A stretch of DNA of 64,000 nt from Treponema sp. (GCA_017464425.1 JAFUDX010000028.1:93827-157826), one strand, 5' to 3'; numbered from the stretch's first letter, positions 40,629-51,229 are shown. Notes: generated by a model from the sequence alone, not told the origin. Translations and numbers: made by a program.

Positions 40629-41549
40629 TTAGTGTTTTTCTAAAAAGCGTTCGATTTCTTCCTTCTTTTCGATTTCGCCCGTGAGGCGGTAATAGGTGCC
40701 ATTGGTTTCCCAGTCGCGCACGAACATCTGATTTTGCCCTTCCACGCGCTCAAAGGGGGTGGGCTTGCACTCAATCGTTGCGCCGAGTTCGTCGTACCAG
40801 CGCATCACGGAAATCTTTTTCTCGTTTTCTTCCATTGTTTCGCAGAGAAAGGTCGAATTTCCTTTGGGAAGATTGATTTTAAATCCCACTTCTCGGCTCA
40901 GTTTTCTGTTTGAAACGCCGTTCCGCTCTTTCATCACGGGAATGCTTGTGTTTTCGATTTTTGAAAGCCAGTTGCTCTGCAATTCCGCAAGTTTGTCCCC
41001 GTCTTTTTTGCCCCAGTTTCCGAACGAATGCAATTCGCCGTCCTTCGTCTTGTAGGTGATGATGAAATTCCCGTCGTTTTCGGGGTGAATGTCGTTTCGG
41101 AAAGTGAGAAGTCGCGTAGTGCTGTCGTAGGAATATTCATATTGCTCGATTGCCTCACGGTCACGCAAGAGCACAAGCAAATCTTCGCGCTCGCCCTCAA
41201 AATCATGCAAGAAAAAAGTTTCGGGCTGACTTGCGATTCCTTCAATATGAATCACGGGATTTTTGAACGGGAGCGGATTTTTGAGCATAAGACGGGCGGT
41301 GTTTTTGTCGTACTCGTATTCTTCGCGCGGAAGCTGCTTTTTCTTGGTGTGGTTGTCAAAGTCGATTATCATCACGGAAGAAATGGAATCGAACAGCTGA
41401 ATGGTATGAATCTCACCGTTTTTGTCGGGGGCAGTGTTCACATGATAAAAATTCTCAGGCTTCGTATGAATCAAGCGAGAAAGAGCCACCGAGCCAAACA
41501 GAAGCACGAGCACAGCCAGAAACGGCAGAATCTTACGGATTTTTTTCAT
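40629..41549 (-). CDS. Hypothetical membrane-anchored protein
   Basis: A 306-residue protein with one N-terminal membrane helix or uncleaved signal (IRKILPFLAVLVLLFGSVALS) and a charged, mostly beta periplasmic part. No family recognised. It is convergent with rsgA and stands 90 bases after the LuxR-type gene, whose operon it may share. Confidence 0.65.
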   Translation of the reverse strand: MKKIRKILPFLAVLVLLFGSVALSRLIHTKPENFYHVNTAPDKNGEIHTIQLFDSISSVMIIDFDNHTKKKQLPREEYEYDKNTARLMLKNPLPFKNPVIHIEGIASQPETFFLHDFEGEREDLLVLLRDREAIEQYEYSYDSTTRLLTFRNDIHPENDGNFIITYKTKDGELHSFGNWGKKDGDKLAELQSNWLSKIENTSIPVMKERNGVSNRKLSREVGFKINLPKGNSTFLCETMEENEKKISVMRWYDELGATIECKPTPFERVEGQNQMFVRDWETNGTYYRLTGEIEKKEEIERFLEKH

Positions 41550-41642
41550 AGCGGAATCTCCTTGTCACTCGGACACTTTCAGTATCCGCTAAAAATTTGC
41601 GGCGCACTATCGGGAAAAGGGATGATTTTTTGAGAAAAGCCG

Positions 41643-42227
41643 TCAGCCGTTCGGATGATTTTGCACAAAACGGGCAAGTTCAGCGCGGTTTCGGACATTC
41701 GCCTTGTCATAAATGTGCTGGAGATGCGTTTTTACCGTGGCAAGCGAGATAAAAAGACAGTCGGCGGTCTCCTGCGTGGTCTTTCCCTGCAAAATGAGGT
41801 CGATGACTTCACACTCACGGGCAGAAAACAGAGAAAAATCAAGATTCGATTGGGGAAACTGAGGAACGGCTTTTTTGAGCGCAAACGCAAAGAGAACGCA
41901 CGAACAGCCCGCACAGGCAAACAAAAAACAGACGAGCGAAGTAAGGACGGCAAGAGAATTAAAGTCACAATTCAAAAGCACGGCAAGCGAATAGAAAACC
42001 GTCACGGAAAACACTTTCGGAAACAGCCAGCGGATTTCCACACCGCGCTTTTCTTCAAAAAACCGAAGCGAAAAATACAAGAAGCATGCGCTCGCATACA
42101 GTTCAGCCGCCCCAAGCGTCTCGTACAAAAAGACAATCGGCGCAGAAGTGAGCAAGAAAATGTTCTGCACGGCAAAAACCGCGGAAAGAGCAAGCAAAGA
42201 AACAAGAGAAAGAATCGCATGGCACAT
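41643..42227 (-). CDS. Membrane-bound LuxR-type regulator
   Basis: A 194-residue protein. About residues 1-115 hold four membrane segments; residues 130-190 form a LuxR/GerE helix-turn-helix (SARECEVIDLILQGKTTQET, then SLATVKTHLQHIYDK). Such a regulator binds DNA while in the membrane. The signal is unknown. Confidence 0.8.
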   Translation of the reverse strand: MCHAILSLVSLLALSAVFAVQNIFLLTSAPIVFLYETLGAAELYASACFLYFSLRFFEEKRGVEIRWLFPKVFSVTVFYSLAVLLNCDFNSLAVLTSLVCFLFACAGCSCVLFAFALKKAVPQFPQSNLDFSLFSARECEVIDLILQGKTTQETADCLFISLATVKTHLQHIYDKANVRNRAELARFVQNHPNG

Positions 42228-42291
42228 GTGTCTATCTTAGCCCGTGTTTTTCTTTCTGCCAAGATGTGCTATAGTAGTGAATCGAGATTTT

Positions 42292-44874
42292 ATGCACAGA
42301 AAAACACTTGAACAATTAGACTATTACCGAATCCGTGACGAGATTGCGGGCTTCTGCGTGAGCGAAGAGGGAAAAAACGCGCTTTTAAAGCGAGAACCGT
42401 TCACGCGCGAGCAAATTGAAGAAATCAACCGACTCAAAACGCTTTCCTCGCAGTGGCAGCGGGCGATTCAGTCAAAAAATCCGATTCGATTGCAGGGCTG
42501 GGGCAAAATTGCTTCGTTCGTAAAACTCTTGCAAGCGGAAGGGACAACGCTCGAACAGGAACAGCTGTATTCACTCATGCTCTTCGCCGACTCTGCGCTT
42601 TCTGTGTATTCAGCAGTTAAACTGTCGTCTGCCGAGCTTTCGCTTAAAAATCTTCTTGATGTGGCAGAAACGCTCCCCTATTCTGCGCTCGAACAAACGC
42701 AAAACACCATTTCGCGCATTATCGACAAGAACGGCGAGCTAAAAGATTTGCCGATTCTGCGGGAAATTCGCTCAAAAATCGCTCAAATCAATGCGGAAAT
42801 CAAAGCCGCACTCAAAAAATACACGAGCGACTCAACGCTCAATTCGGTGCTTGAAAGCAATGTGCCCGCCTTCCGTGCCGACCGACAGGTGCTTGCGGTA
42901 AAGGCGAGCCAGCGCAACCGCATTTCTGGAATCGTGCACGAAGTTTCTTCTTCGGGGCAGACGCTTTTTATCGAGCCAGAAGAAGTGGTGCGTAAGAACA
43001 ACGAGCTTTTGCAAGAAGAAGCCCGCCTCGCGCAAGAAACGCGCAAAATCTTCAAAGAAACGACCGCGCTCCTTCACCCGCTCTACGATGAGCTAAAATC
43101 CGCGCTCAAAACGATGACGCTCTTTGACACGACCTACGCCGCCGCCCGCTGGGGAGCAGAAAATCTTTGCACTTACGCACAGCACTGCGACATGTCAGAA
43201 GAAAATCCCCCGCTTTTGTTGCAGGCACGGCATCCGCTTTTGGGCGAAAAAGCCGTTCCGATTGACATCAAATGGCTCTCAGGAAAAAATATCCTTATCA
43301 TCACGGGACCGAACACGGGCGGAAAAACCGTTACGCTCAAAACTTTTGCGCTTCTTTCCATGCTGAACCAATCGGGCTTCCCGATTCCCGCCGCAGACGG
43401 CACGAGGCTTCCCGTTTTCAATGCGATTTTTGCAGACATCGGCGATGACCAGTCAATCGACAACTCGCTTTCAACATTTTCCGCGCACATGAAGAACATC
43501 GCGGCGGCAGTCAAACACGCGGACGCTCATTCTCTTGTCCTTCTTGACGAATTCGGCGGCGGAACAGACCCTCAGGAAGGCGGTGCAATTGCAATGGCAT
43601 GCTTGGATTCGCTCATTGCAAAAAAAGCATTCGTTCTCGTCACCACCCACCACGGAAGCCTTAAAAATTACGGCTACACCACGCCGTCATGCATCAACGC
43701 GAGCGCGGAATTCAACGCAGAATCGCTTGCCCCCACATACAAAATCGTGATGGGCGTTCCCGGCGAAAGCCACGCACTCGACATCGCAAAACGGTCGGGT
43801 CTTCCGAACGGAATCGTCGCAAAGGCAAAATCATATCTCACGAATCAGCAGGCAGATGTCTCGACCTTGATTCGGGGCTTAACGCAAAAACACGCGGAAC
43901 TTGACCGCCGCGAAAAAGAATTTGCCGATAAAGAAAACAGGCAGAGCGAAAAAATTCTCAAACTTGAACAAAAAGATTTGCGTCTCCGCCAGAAAGAAAA
44001 CGAGCTTAAAGAACGGGAAAGCAAAGACGAATCCCGATTCTTGCGCGAAACGAGGAAAACGCTTGAAAATCTCGTGCGCGAACTCCGTGAGGGCGAAATC
44101 ACGCGCGAAAAAACGCTCAAAATGCGGAAATTCATAGACGATTTGACCGAAGATGTAGAACTGCAAGAAATCGCGCTTGACGAAGAAAAAGAAAAGCTCG
44201 AAGAAGAAGAAAAAGCCCTTCGCGAACGAATCGAAAACGAAGAAATCGTGCTTGAAAACGGCATGAAACTCTCAAAATCTTCCGAAAATCGTTCTGCTTC
44301 AAGCAAAAAGACGAAGAAAAAAATCAGCAACAAGGAAGCGCTCAAAACCGCAAAGGCGACCTACACCGACGAAGAAGTGTTCAACCTTGCCCCCCGCGCA
44401 AAAAATGCCCCCGCCCCAAAATTTGAATTCTGTGAGGGCGCGGATGTGCTTGTGGGAGCAACGCGCTCAAAGGGAACGCTCCTCCGCGAAGAAAAAAAAG
44501 GCGTGTGGCTCGTGCAATTAGGCTCAATCCGCATGAGCGTAAAGCAAAAGGACATGCAGCTTATCGCGCCTGCCCGCACTGGAGTCGCCGATTACACCGT
44601 AGAGCTCAACAGCGAGAGCGGAAACGGAAGCCCCGTCTTTGAGCTTCGCCTGCTCGGTCTTCGCGAGGAAGAAGCGATTCACGCGCTCCAAAAGCAGCTC
44701 GATTTATGCGCTATGACGGGCTTCAAGTCTTTCAGCGTGATTCACGGCAAGGGAAACGGCATTCTGCAACAGGCTGTGCAAGATTACCTTTCAAACTACC
44801 CCGGCGTAAAGTCTTTCTATTATGCTCGCCCCGAAGACGGCGGATTTGGAAAAACCTATGTTGAATTAAACTAA
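42292..44874 (+). CDS. mutS2: MutS2 (ribosome/recombination ATPase with Smr domain)
   Basis: An 860-residue MutS2. ATPase core with Walker A GPNTGGKT and Walker B VLLDEFGGGTD, a clamp-like coiled coil highly charged around residues 520-700, and a C-terminal Smr domain (FSVIHGKGNGILQ) with nuclease potential. It limits recombination or rescues collided ribosomes in other bacteria. ATG at 42292 gives the family start MHRKTLEQLDY. Confidence 0.93.
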   Translation: MHRKTLEQLDYYRIRDEIAGFCVSEEGKNALLKREPFTREQIEEINRLKTLSSQWQRAIQSKNPIRLQGWGKIASFVKLLQAEGTTLEQEQLYSLMLFADSALSVYSAVKLSSAELSLKNLLDVAETLPYSALEQTQNTISRIIDKNGELKDLPILREIRSKIAQINAEIKAALKKYTSDSTLNSVLESNVPAFRADRQVLAVKASQRNRISGIVHEVSSSGQTLFIEPEEVVRKNNELLQEEARLAQETRKIFKETTALLHPLYDELKSALKTMTLFDTTYAAARWGAENLCTYAQHCDMSEENPPLLLQARHPLLGEKAVPIDIKWLSGKNILIITGPNTGGKTVTLKTFALLSMLNQSGFPIPAADGTRLPVFNAIFADIGDDQSIDNSLSTFSAHMKNIAAAVKHADAHSLVLLDEFGGGTDPQEGGAIAMACLDSLIAKKAFVLVTTHHGSLKNYGYTTPSCINASAEFNAESLAPTYKIVMGVPGESHALDIAKRSGLPNGIVAKAKSYLTNQQADVSTLIRGLTQKHAELDRREKEFADKENRQSEKILKLEQKDLRLRQKENELKERESKDESRFLRETRKTLENLVRELREGEITREKTLKMRKFIDDLTEDVELQEIALDEEKEKLEEEEKALRERIENEEIVLENGMKLSKSSENRSASSKKTKKKISNKEALKTAKATYTDEEVFNLAPRAKNAPAPKFEFCEGADVLVGATRSKGTLLREEKKGVWLVQLGSIRMSVKQKDMQLIAPARTGVADYTVELNSESGNGSPVFELRLLGLREEEAIHALQKQLDLCAMTGFKSFSVIHGKGNGILQQAVQDYLSNYPGVKSFYYARPEDGGFGKTYVELN

Positions 44875-44882
44875 ACACTCGG

Positions 44883-46280
44883 TTATATCCGTATTCCAAA
44901 CACTTTCCGAACATGAAATCCCTGCCGTCGGAACAAAATCACGGCAACGAGCAAAGAAAGCACTTCGGCAAACAAAAAAGTCCACCAGACAAGACTTTCG
45001 TTTCCAGATGAAGCAATCACGAGTTTCGCGAATACAAATGCAACAGGCAAAACAAGCAAAAACTGCCGTAAAATCGAAATTATCAGAGACGCAATGCCAT
45101 CCCCTAGTGCCTGAAAAACGCCTTGCAATGCAATATTCGTTCCCGCAAAAACAAAACACAGTGAAATAACCCGCATCGCGCTCACGCAAAGTTCTTCGGT
45201 GTGCCCAGAAAGTCCAAACAAAGCCGAAAACGGAGTGGCAAACACTTCAAGCAATACCGTTCCAAAAATCATAATACAGAGCGTATACAGAATTCCATAT
45301 TTAATTCCATAAGAAACCCGCTCTTGATTTTTCATGCCGAAATTAAACGCAACAATCGGCATAATCGCGTCCCTAAGGCCAAACGCCGCAAACAAGATGA
45401 ATTGCTGTATTTTATAATACAATCCATATGCCGTAACAACCGCTTCACCGAGCGACACAAAGATAATGTTAAGCCCATATGTCATAACTGAAAGCAATGC
45501 CTGAGAAATAATGGCGGGCAAACCAATTGAATAAATCACAACGATAAGCTTTAGACGAGGTTTTATGAATCCGAATTTAAACGGAATCACACGATTTTTC
45601 TTAAAATGAAAAAACAAGACGACTAAAAACGAAACCAACTGCCCGATTACCGTAGCCAATGCCGCACCTCTAATTCCCATCTCAGGAAATCCCAAAAGAC
45701 CATAAATCATTACTGGATCAAGAATTATATTTACGAGTGCGCCCGAAATCTGAGCAATTGTCGAAAACAAAGAAAGGCTTGTTGACTGCAACAATTTTTC
45801 AAAAATTCCGAAATAAAATGAACCAAAGGAAAAAATGCAGCAAATCTGAAGATAATCGATTGCCATTGAAATGATTTCAGGATTTGAACTTTGAGTACGC
45901 ACATAAAAACCAACGCCCAAAAAGCCAAAGATCATGAAGATGACGCATAAAACGCTCACCAAAAATATTCCGTTTCCTGCGATTTCTCCGGCCTTTTCCC
46001 TATTTCCCTGACCAAGCGTGCGCGACACAAAAACATTCACCCCCACACCAGTTCCAATCGAAAAAGCAATCATTAAAATCTGAATAGGAAAAGCAAGGGT
46101 CAGCGCATTTAAGGCAAGTTCCCCACCAGTTTTCATATTCGACACAAAAGCTGAATCCACGATATTGTAAAATGCTTGCAACATCATCGACAGAATCATC
46201 GGAATTCCCATCTTGAGCATCAAACGCTTTACGGGAACACACGCAAGCGGATTTTCACTCACACTTTCTTTTTCACTCAT
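44883..46280 (-). CDS. MATE-family efflux transporter
   Basis: A 465-residue MATE exporter with 12 membrane helices in two repeats (MILSMMLQAFYNIVDSAFVS in the first, GLPAIISQALLSVMTYGLN in the second). Exports drugs or metabolites by Na+ or H+ antiport. It follows the che operon after a terminator. Confidence 0.9.
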   Translation of the reverse strand: MSEKESVSENPLACVPVKRLMLKMGIPMILSMMLQAFYNIVDSAFVSNMKTGGELALNALTLAFPIQILMIAFSIGTGVGVNVFVSRTLGQGNREKAGEIAGNGIFLVSVLCVIFMIFGFLGVGFYVRTQSSNPEIISMAIDYLQICCIFSFGSFYFGIFEKLLQSTSLSLFSTIAQISGALVNIILDPVMIYGLLGFPEMGIRGAALATVIGQLVSFLVVLFFHFKKNRVIPFKFGFIKPRLKLIVVIYSIGLPAIISQALLSVMTYGLNIIFVSLGEAVVTAYGLYYKIQQFILFAAFGLRDAIMPIVAFNFGMKNQERVSYGIKYGILYTLCIMIFGTVLLEVFATPFSALFGLSGHTEELCVSAMRVISLCFVFAGTNIALQGVFQALGDGIASLIISILRQFLLVLPVAFVFAKLVIASSGNESLVWWTFLFAEVLSLLVAVILFRRQGFHVRKVFGIRI

Positions 46281-46293
46281 TTTTCACCTCGAA

Positions 46294-46352
46294 TAAAAAA
46301 AACGCATAGCCCCTAAAACAGTTGGTTTTACGCTGTTTTAAGAGCTACGCGC
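46294..46352 (-). terminator. Terminator of the che operon
   Basis: On the minus strand a long imperfect stem (GCGTAGC...TAAAACAG with CTGTTTTA...GGCTATGC) is followed by eight T or more. It lies between cheY and the MATE gene. Confidence 0.75.
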
Positions 46353-46394
46353 TGTGAGAGAAATATACAAAATTTTTAAAACTTTGTCAAAAGA

Positions 46395-46829
46395 CTATTT
46401 GAGAGCCGCTGAGATTCGCTCAAGAACCTTTTTGCGGTCAAGCGGTTTGACAATGTAGTTCTTAGCACCAAGAAGAAGTGATTTTTTGACCAATTCCTCT
46501 TTACCAAGAGCACTAACCATGACAACGCGAGCGTTCTTGTCGAATGCGACAATCTGCTCAAGGGCTGTGATACCGTCCATGCGCGGCATAGTAATATCCA
46601 TAGTTACCAAGTCAACATTCGGACACAGTTCCTTGTATTTATCAACACCGTCTTTACCGTCAACAGCTGTTGCAACGACTTCATAGCCTTCGCTCGTGAG
46701 AATCTGACCGAGCTGCTTTGCGACGAACATTGAATCGTCTACGACAAGTACGCGGATTTTTGTTCCGTCAGCATTCATGCCCTCTGGCGGACGCTCATTG
46801 ATTGAAGGAAAATCCTGTTTAGTTTTCAT
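46395..46829 (-). CDS. cheY: Chemotaxis response regulator CheY
   Basis: A 144-residue single receiver domain with an extra N-terminal segment of about 24 residues. Acidic pocket DD in VLVVDDSMF, phospho-acceptor Asp in LVTMDITMPRMDG, Thr/Ser in MVSALGK and Lys in YIVKPLDR. Phosphorylated by CheA, it acts on the flagellar switch. Confidence 0.93.
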   Translation of the reverse strand: MKTKQDFPSINERPPEGMNADGTKIRVLVVDDSMFVAKQLGQILTSEGYEVVATAVDGKDGVDKYKELCPNVDLVTMDITMPRMDGITALEQIVAFDKNARVVMVSALGKEELVKKSLLLGAKNYIVKPLDRKKVLERISAALK

Positions 46830-46850
46830 TTTGGCACTCCTTATCCCTTA

Positions 46851-47336
46851 TTACATGCGTTCGCGGATTGCGACGTTAACTTCAATTTTACCACATTCAG
46901 TGATGAGAGGAACAATAAGTGCCTCTACACTGTTTGTCTGACTGCCGCCCAATGCAGCAATTTCCATTTTTTCACCAGCGAAAAGAGCCGGTGGCGTAAG
47001 GTCGAACTTGAATCCAAGTTCATGCAATTTGGTGACAGCCTGAGCCGTGATGAGGTTTGCAAGTTCACTGATGGTAGCTTTTGCAAGGTCATCAAATTTG
47101 GTCAAAGTTTCACCGTTCATTGCAGATGCAATGTTCAAAGCGGTCTCGAATGTCATGTCAAAAAGAACGCGTCCTTCAACATCACCAGCAAGACCTACAA
47201 GGGCTGCAACTCCCATTACAGGCATAGCAGTTGATTTGAGATACAAATCACCGCGTGTAACGGTTGCGCCACCAAGCACTTCTTTCAAAATCTGATATGA
47301 AGTTTCTACAAATGGGTTAATGTACTCTACTCTCAT
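46851..47336 (-). CDS. cheX: CheY-P phosphatase CheX
   Basis: A 161-residue CheX. It has the family E-x2-N motif (SELANLIT) used to remove phosphate from CheY-P, and the N-terminal start RVEYINPFVETSYQILKEVL. CheX replaces CheZ in spirochaetes. It lies between cheW and cheY. Confidence 0.93.
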   Translation of the reverse strand: MRVEYINPFVETSYQILKEVLGGATVTRGDLYLKSTAMPVMGVAALVGLAGDVEGRVLFDMTFETALNIASAMNGETLTKFDDLAKATISELANLITAQAVTKLHELGFKFDLTPPALFAGEKMEIAALGGSQTNSVEALIVPLITECGKIEVNVAIRERM

Positions 47337-47382
47337 GAGTTTTACTCCTGTACAATATTATATAGTATTTTTAGTTACTTTT

Positions 47383-48774
47383 CTACTTTTTGCCGAAAAT
47401 ATTTATCGTTCCAATGGTATTTGTTGACCATTTTGGATTTGATTCCAACGACTCATTCTGACCCAAAATAGCCACACCGTTTCCTTTGAGTTTCTCGTAG
47501 AAATCAGTGATTACCGTCTGTTGGGCAGATTCAGCAAGGAACGAAAGTACATCTCGTGCAAAAATTATATCACAAGTGGGCAAATTGTTGGTATTCGCGC
47601 AATCATGATATTCAAACAAAATGCTGTCTCGGATTTCTGGAATAAATGTGAAATCGCCGTTAGCCTTTTTGGTGATATACGGTGCATACCAATCATTCGC
47701 AACATCAGAAGGAACCGAAAGCAACGGCGCATTCGAAATGCTGAGCAAATCGACTTCGTGAGCATAAATGCGAACTTTTGCCTCTGGATAGCGTTTTTTA
47801 AGGACACATGCCAAAGAATAGGTTTCTGGACCTTTTCCACAGCCTGGATTCCACACAACGATTTGCTTTGCAGTGTTGTCGGGAAGAGCCTTGAAGATTG
47901 AGTCCGAATAGGCTTTATCCCACCATGTACCGCTGAATGGTGAATAGAATTTTTTGAGGAACAAATCAGCGTCAGAAGCAGACTGCAACTGAGTTTTGTC
48001 TTTTCCCCGCTCTTTTTCCCATTCTTTATAGCGCGTTTGCATCCACTTATCATTAAGCGGAGAAGCGGTAAATTTTCGCATTGAAGCCAAAGAATCAACG
48101 ACGAAAGAATAATCGACCTTTTCTTCTTTGGGAGCAGGAGCCGCAGCTTTTGCAGCCTGTTTTTTAGGAGCCTGTGCGGCAGCGGCCATTCGTGCAACGG
48201 CTTCATCTGCTGATTTTTTATCAGCCTTTGCGCCGAAGATTTTTTCAATGTCGAGCAAAATGTACAAACGATTATTGACTTCAACGACACCCTGAATGTA
48301 TTTGATGTTGATGTCACCAAACAACGGGTGCGGCGGATTGATGCTTGATTTTTGGATTCCGACAACCTTATCGATTTCGTCAACGACTACACCGAATGTA
48401 AGTTCGCCGATTGAAACGATAAGCATGTTTTCCAAAGCATCATATTCGCGCTCCGGCATGTCGATGTTGAAGAACAATCGCAAGTCGATAATCGGAATTA
48501 TGTCACCGCGCAAGTTGTACACACCAAGCACAAACGGAAGTGCGTTCGGAACATAGGTGAAGCGACCTGCCTTTGCGATTTCTTTTACCTTCATGATGTC
48601 GATTGCATAGTCCTTTCCCGCAAGCGAGAATGTAACCATTTTGTAATCAACGACGACCATATTATCAGGCTTTTCGACATTTGCGGTATCTGCTGAAACA
48701 ACATTCTGCAAATTGCCCAAACTTTCCTTTAGGACGGAGTTGATTGAAGGTTTTTCATTAGTAGTATCTGCCAT
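47383..48774 (-). CDS. cheW: CheW fused to CheR-like domain
   Basis: A 463-residue adaptor. Residues about 45-185 are a CheW domain (VNNRLYILLDIEKIF at its end), then an Ala/Lys linker, then a CheR-like methyltransferase fold (about 225-460). In the latter the SAM-motif position reads WNPGCGKGPETYS, altered from the usual CheR W-x-A-x-C-S-T-G-E-E, so enzyme activity is doubtful. Such CheW-CheR-like fusions are a known Treponema feature thought to help shape chemoreceptor arrays. Confidence 0.9.
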   Translation of the reverse strand: MADTTNEKPSINSVLKESLGNLQNVVSADTANVEKPDNMVVVDYKMVTFSLAGKDYAIDIMKVKEIAKAGRFTYVPNALPFVLGVYNLRGDIIPIIDLRLFFNIDMPEREYDALENMLIVSIGELTFGVVVDEIDKVVGIQKSSINPPHPLFGDINIKYIQGVVEVNNRLYILLDIEKIFGAKADKKSADEAVARMAAAAQAPKKQAAKAAAPAPKEEKVDYSFVVDSLASMRKFTASPLNDKWMQTRYKEWEKERGKDKTQLQSASDADLFLKKFYSPFSGTWWDKAYSDSIFKALPDNTAKQIVVWNPGCGKGPETYSLACVLKKRYPEAKVRIYAHEVDLLSISNAPLLSVPSDVANDWYAPYITKKANGDFTFIPEIRDSILFEYHDCANTNNLPTCDIIFARDVLSFLAESAQQTVITDFYEKLKGNGVAILGQNESLESNPKWSTNTIGTINIFGKK

Positions 48775-48791
48775 GAATCTTCTCCTAAATA

Positions 48792-51167
48792 TTACTCGTA
48801 TGCAGATTCTTGTCGAGCTTCGATTTCCTGACGGACACCGAGTTCAAGCAACTGCGTGACATCAATAATAAGTGAAACAGAACCATCACCCAAGATTGAG
48901 GCACCAGAAATTCCTGGTGACTGAGTGAACTGATCGCGTAACGGTTTGATAACGACATCTTCCTCGCCGATGAGGTTGTCGACCATAACGCCGATTTTTT
49001 TGTCCTGAGAACCGACGATAACAACAAAGCAATACTCACCGTCTTCGTTGGTACGGATATTGAACAAACGGCTCAAGCGAAGCACAGAAATGACTTCGTT
49101 TCGCACATTAAGAACTTCGTGGTTATCGATGGTGTTGATTTCTGATTTTTTGACTCGGACACTTTCGATGACGGAAGCGATTGGAATTGAGTACACTTCG
49201 CGACCGACACGAACGAGCAAGCCCTGAATGATTGCCAAAGTGAGTGGCAAGCGGATTGAGAACTTAGAGCCTTTTCCATGCTCAGAAGTAACTTGAATCG
49301 TGCCGTTGAGCTTTTCAATCATCGTTTTGACAACATCAAGACCAACACCTCGACCTGAGACATTCGTGATTTTTTCTGCGGTTGAGAAGCCCGGCATAAA
49401 GATAAGCTGAGCTGCCTCTTGGTCAGAAAGCACTTTTGACGGGTGAATAAGCCCCTTATCAATAGCCTTTGCCTTGACCTTTTCGACATTGATTCCGCCA
49501 CCGTCGTCAACGACATCGATTACGATGCTATTGCCTTCGTTTGCAGCTTTAAGAAGAACGGTACCAGTTTCATCTTTTCCCGCTTCTTTTCGCTTTTCGG
49601 GAGATTCAATACCGTGGTCAACAGAGTTTCGGACACAGTGCATGATTGGATCCATGAGGTCGTCAACGACTGTTTTATCCAATTCAGTGTCTTCACCTTC
49701 AAGAAGCAAATTGACCTTTTTGCCCAAATCTTTCTGCAAATCGCGGACAACGCGCGGGAAGCGGTCGAAAACCTGACTGATTGGAACCATTCGGATTTTC
49801 ATGATACCTTCCTGCAACTCGCCCGTAATTCGACCGAGATTCTGCGTCGAAGAATGGAATTTTGAATTCAAATCTTTGAAGCGGTTTTCAAATGCGTCAA
49901 AGAAGGTGGCAATATCGCCATATTCGTTCGTAATGTTTGCTTTGATGTCTTTGACAGCAACGCCATTTTGGATTTCTTCAAGATACTGAGGCAACTGCTC
50001 GAACATGCGGCGGATTTTTTCTTTGTAAGAAGAATCCAATGTTTGGAACTGAATGAGCATGTCGGCAAACTGCTGCTGGCTCTGGTTGAAAGAAGCCTTT
50101 GTGATGACCGTTTCTGAAACAAGGTTCATGAGGTTGTCGACGCGCTTTGAGTCTACGCGGAGAATTGTGCTCTGCTGTGCGTGACCCGTTGCAGGGGCAG
50201 ATTTTGCAGCAGGCTTGGGAGCCTCTTTTTTGGGAGCTTCGGCAGCGGGCGCAGGAGCAGCCGCTTGTGGTGCCGGAGCTGGCGCAGCAGGCTTGGGAGC
50301 TTCTGCCACAGGAGGTGCTTGCACAGCCGGAGCAGGTTCTGCCGCTCCAGAATCAGTTGCAACCGCATCGGTAATATTTTTAGCATCGACACTCAATGTG
50401 ACATCATCAAGGAATGCAGTGTCTTCAAGCTGATCGCCTGTGTTGTTTGAGGCAACAAAATAGGTGACATCCTTGTGGAATTCGTCTTCATACAGCGCAT
50501 CGAAATCAGGGATTGTTTTAAGAACTGTACCACATGCTTTGAGCGCGGCAAAGACCTGAATACCACCAACGGAATTCATGGGGTTTGACTCATCGAATGT
50601 GACCGCGACAGCCCATAACTGCTGGCCCGGTTCACAGCCCTGTTTGAGTTCAGCAAGCTCGTATTCAGAAAGCGTGACCGTTGCCGCTGACGATGCAGGA
50701 GCACTTGCAGCAGGTGCAGGCGCGGGAACTGGGGCAGAAGCCGCTTTGGGAGCAGCAGGAGCACCACCACCGCCGGCAATCATGCCTTTAATTTTTTCGG
50801 TAATTTCTTCAACGCTTTCGCCATAGACAGAGCCGTTTGCACGCTGCTCAAGCATGGACTTAATAACATCCAAAGCCTTTAAAAGCGTATCCACAACATC
50901 TTCGGTAACTTTAACCTTATCGGAACGCACTTCGTCAAGCAAGTCTTCCATAGTGTGGGCAAAATGCGCAATTTCGCTGAATTCAACGGTAGCCGAATTA
51001 CCCTTCAAAGTATGCGCCGCTCGGAAGATTTCATCAATTGCGTCATGATTGTTTGGGTCATTTTCGATTGCAAGGATATTGCTTTCGAGATTATCGACCA
51101 TCATCTCAGACTCGGAGAAATAGTCTTTTAAAAGTTCTTCATTGCTAGAATCAAGATAATCACTCAT
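48792..51167 (-). CDS. cheA: Chemotaxis histidine kinase CheA
   Basis: A 791-residue CheA. P1 with phospho-His at residue 52 (FRAAHTLKGNS), two long Ala/Pro-rich linkers around a middle P2-like domain, the P3 dimer helices, P4 ATPase with N box (HCVRNSVDHGIES), G1 (DDGGGIN) and G2 (GRGVGLDV), and a P5 CheW-like end. It is the first gene of the che operon. Confidence 0.95.
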   Translation of the reverse strand: MSDYLDSSNEELLKDYFSESEMMVDNLESNILAIENDPNNHDAIDEIFRAAHTLKGNSATVEFSEIAHFAHTMEDLLDEVRSDKVKVTEDVVDTLLKALDVIKSMLEQRANGSVYGESVEEITEKIKGMIAGGGGAPAAPKAASAPVPAPAPAASAPASSAATVTLSEYELAELKQGCEPGQQLWAVAVTFDESNPMNSVGGIQVFAALKACGTVLKTIPDFDALYEDEFHKDVTYFVASNNTGDQLEDTAFLDDVTLSVDAKNITDAVATDSGAAEPAPAVQAPPVAEAPKPAAPAPAPQAAAPAPAAEAPKKEAPKPAAKSAPATGHAQQSTILRVDSKRVDNLMNLVSETVITKASFNQSQQQFADMLIQFQTLDSSYKEKIRRMFEQLPQYLEEIQNGVAVKDIKANITNEYGDIATFFDAFENRFKDLNSKFHSSTQNLGRITGELQEGIMKIRMVPISQVFDRFPRVVRDLQKDLGKKVNLLLEGEDTELDKTVVDDLMDPIMHCVRNSVDHGIESPEKRKEAGKDETGTVLLKAANEGNSIVIDVVDDGGGINVEKVKAKAIDKGLIHPSKVLSDQEAAQLIFMPGFSTAEKITNVSGRGVGLDVVKTMIEKLNGTIQVTSEHGKGSKFSIRLPLTLAIIQGLLVRVGREVYSIPIASVIESVRVKKSEINTIDNHEVLNVRNEVISVLRLSRLFNIRTNEDGEYCFVVIVGSQDKKIGVMVDNLIGEEDVVIKPLRDQFTQSPGISGASILGDGSVSLIIDVTQLLELGVRQEIEARQESAYE

Positions 51168-51229
51168 ATTATCTATTTTAACCGTTAGTTTGGCAAAGTC
51201 AAGTAAAAAAGAAAGATTATTTTAATATG

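Noticed and set aside
43845..44345. Ser-rich minus-strand frame of 166 codons
   Set aside because: Shadow of the Glu/Lys-rich coiled coil of MutS2.
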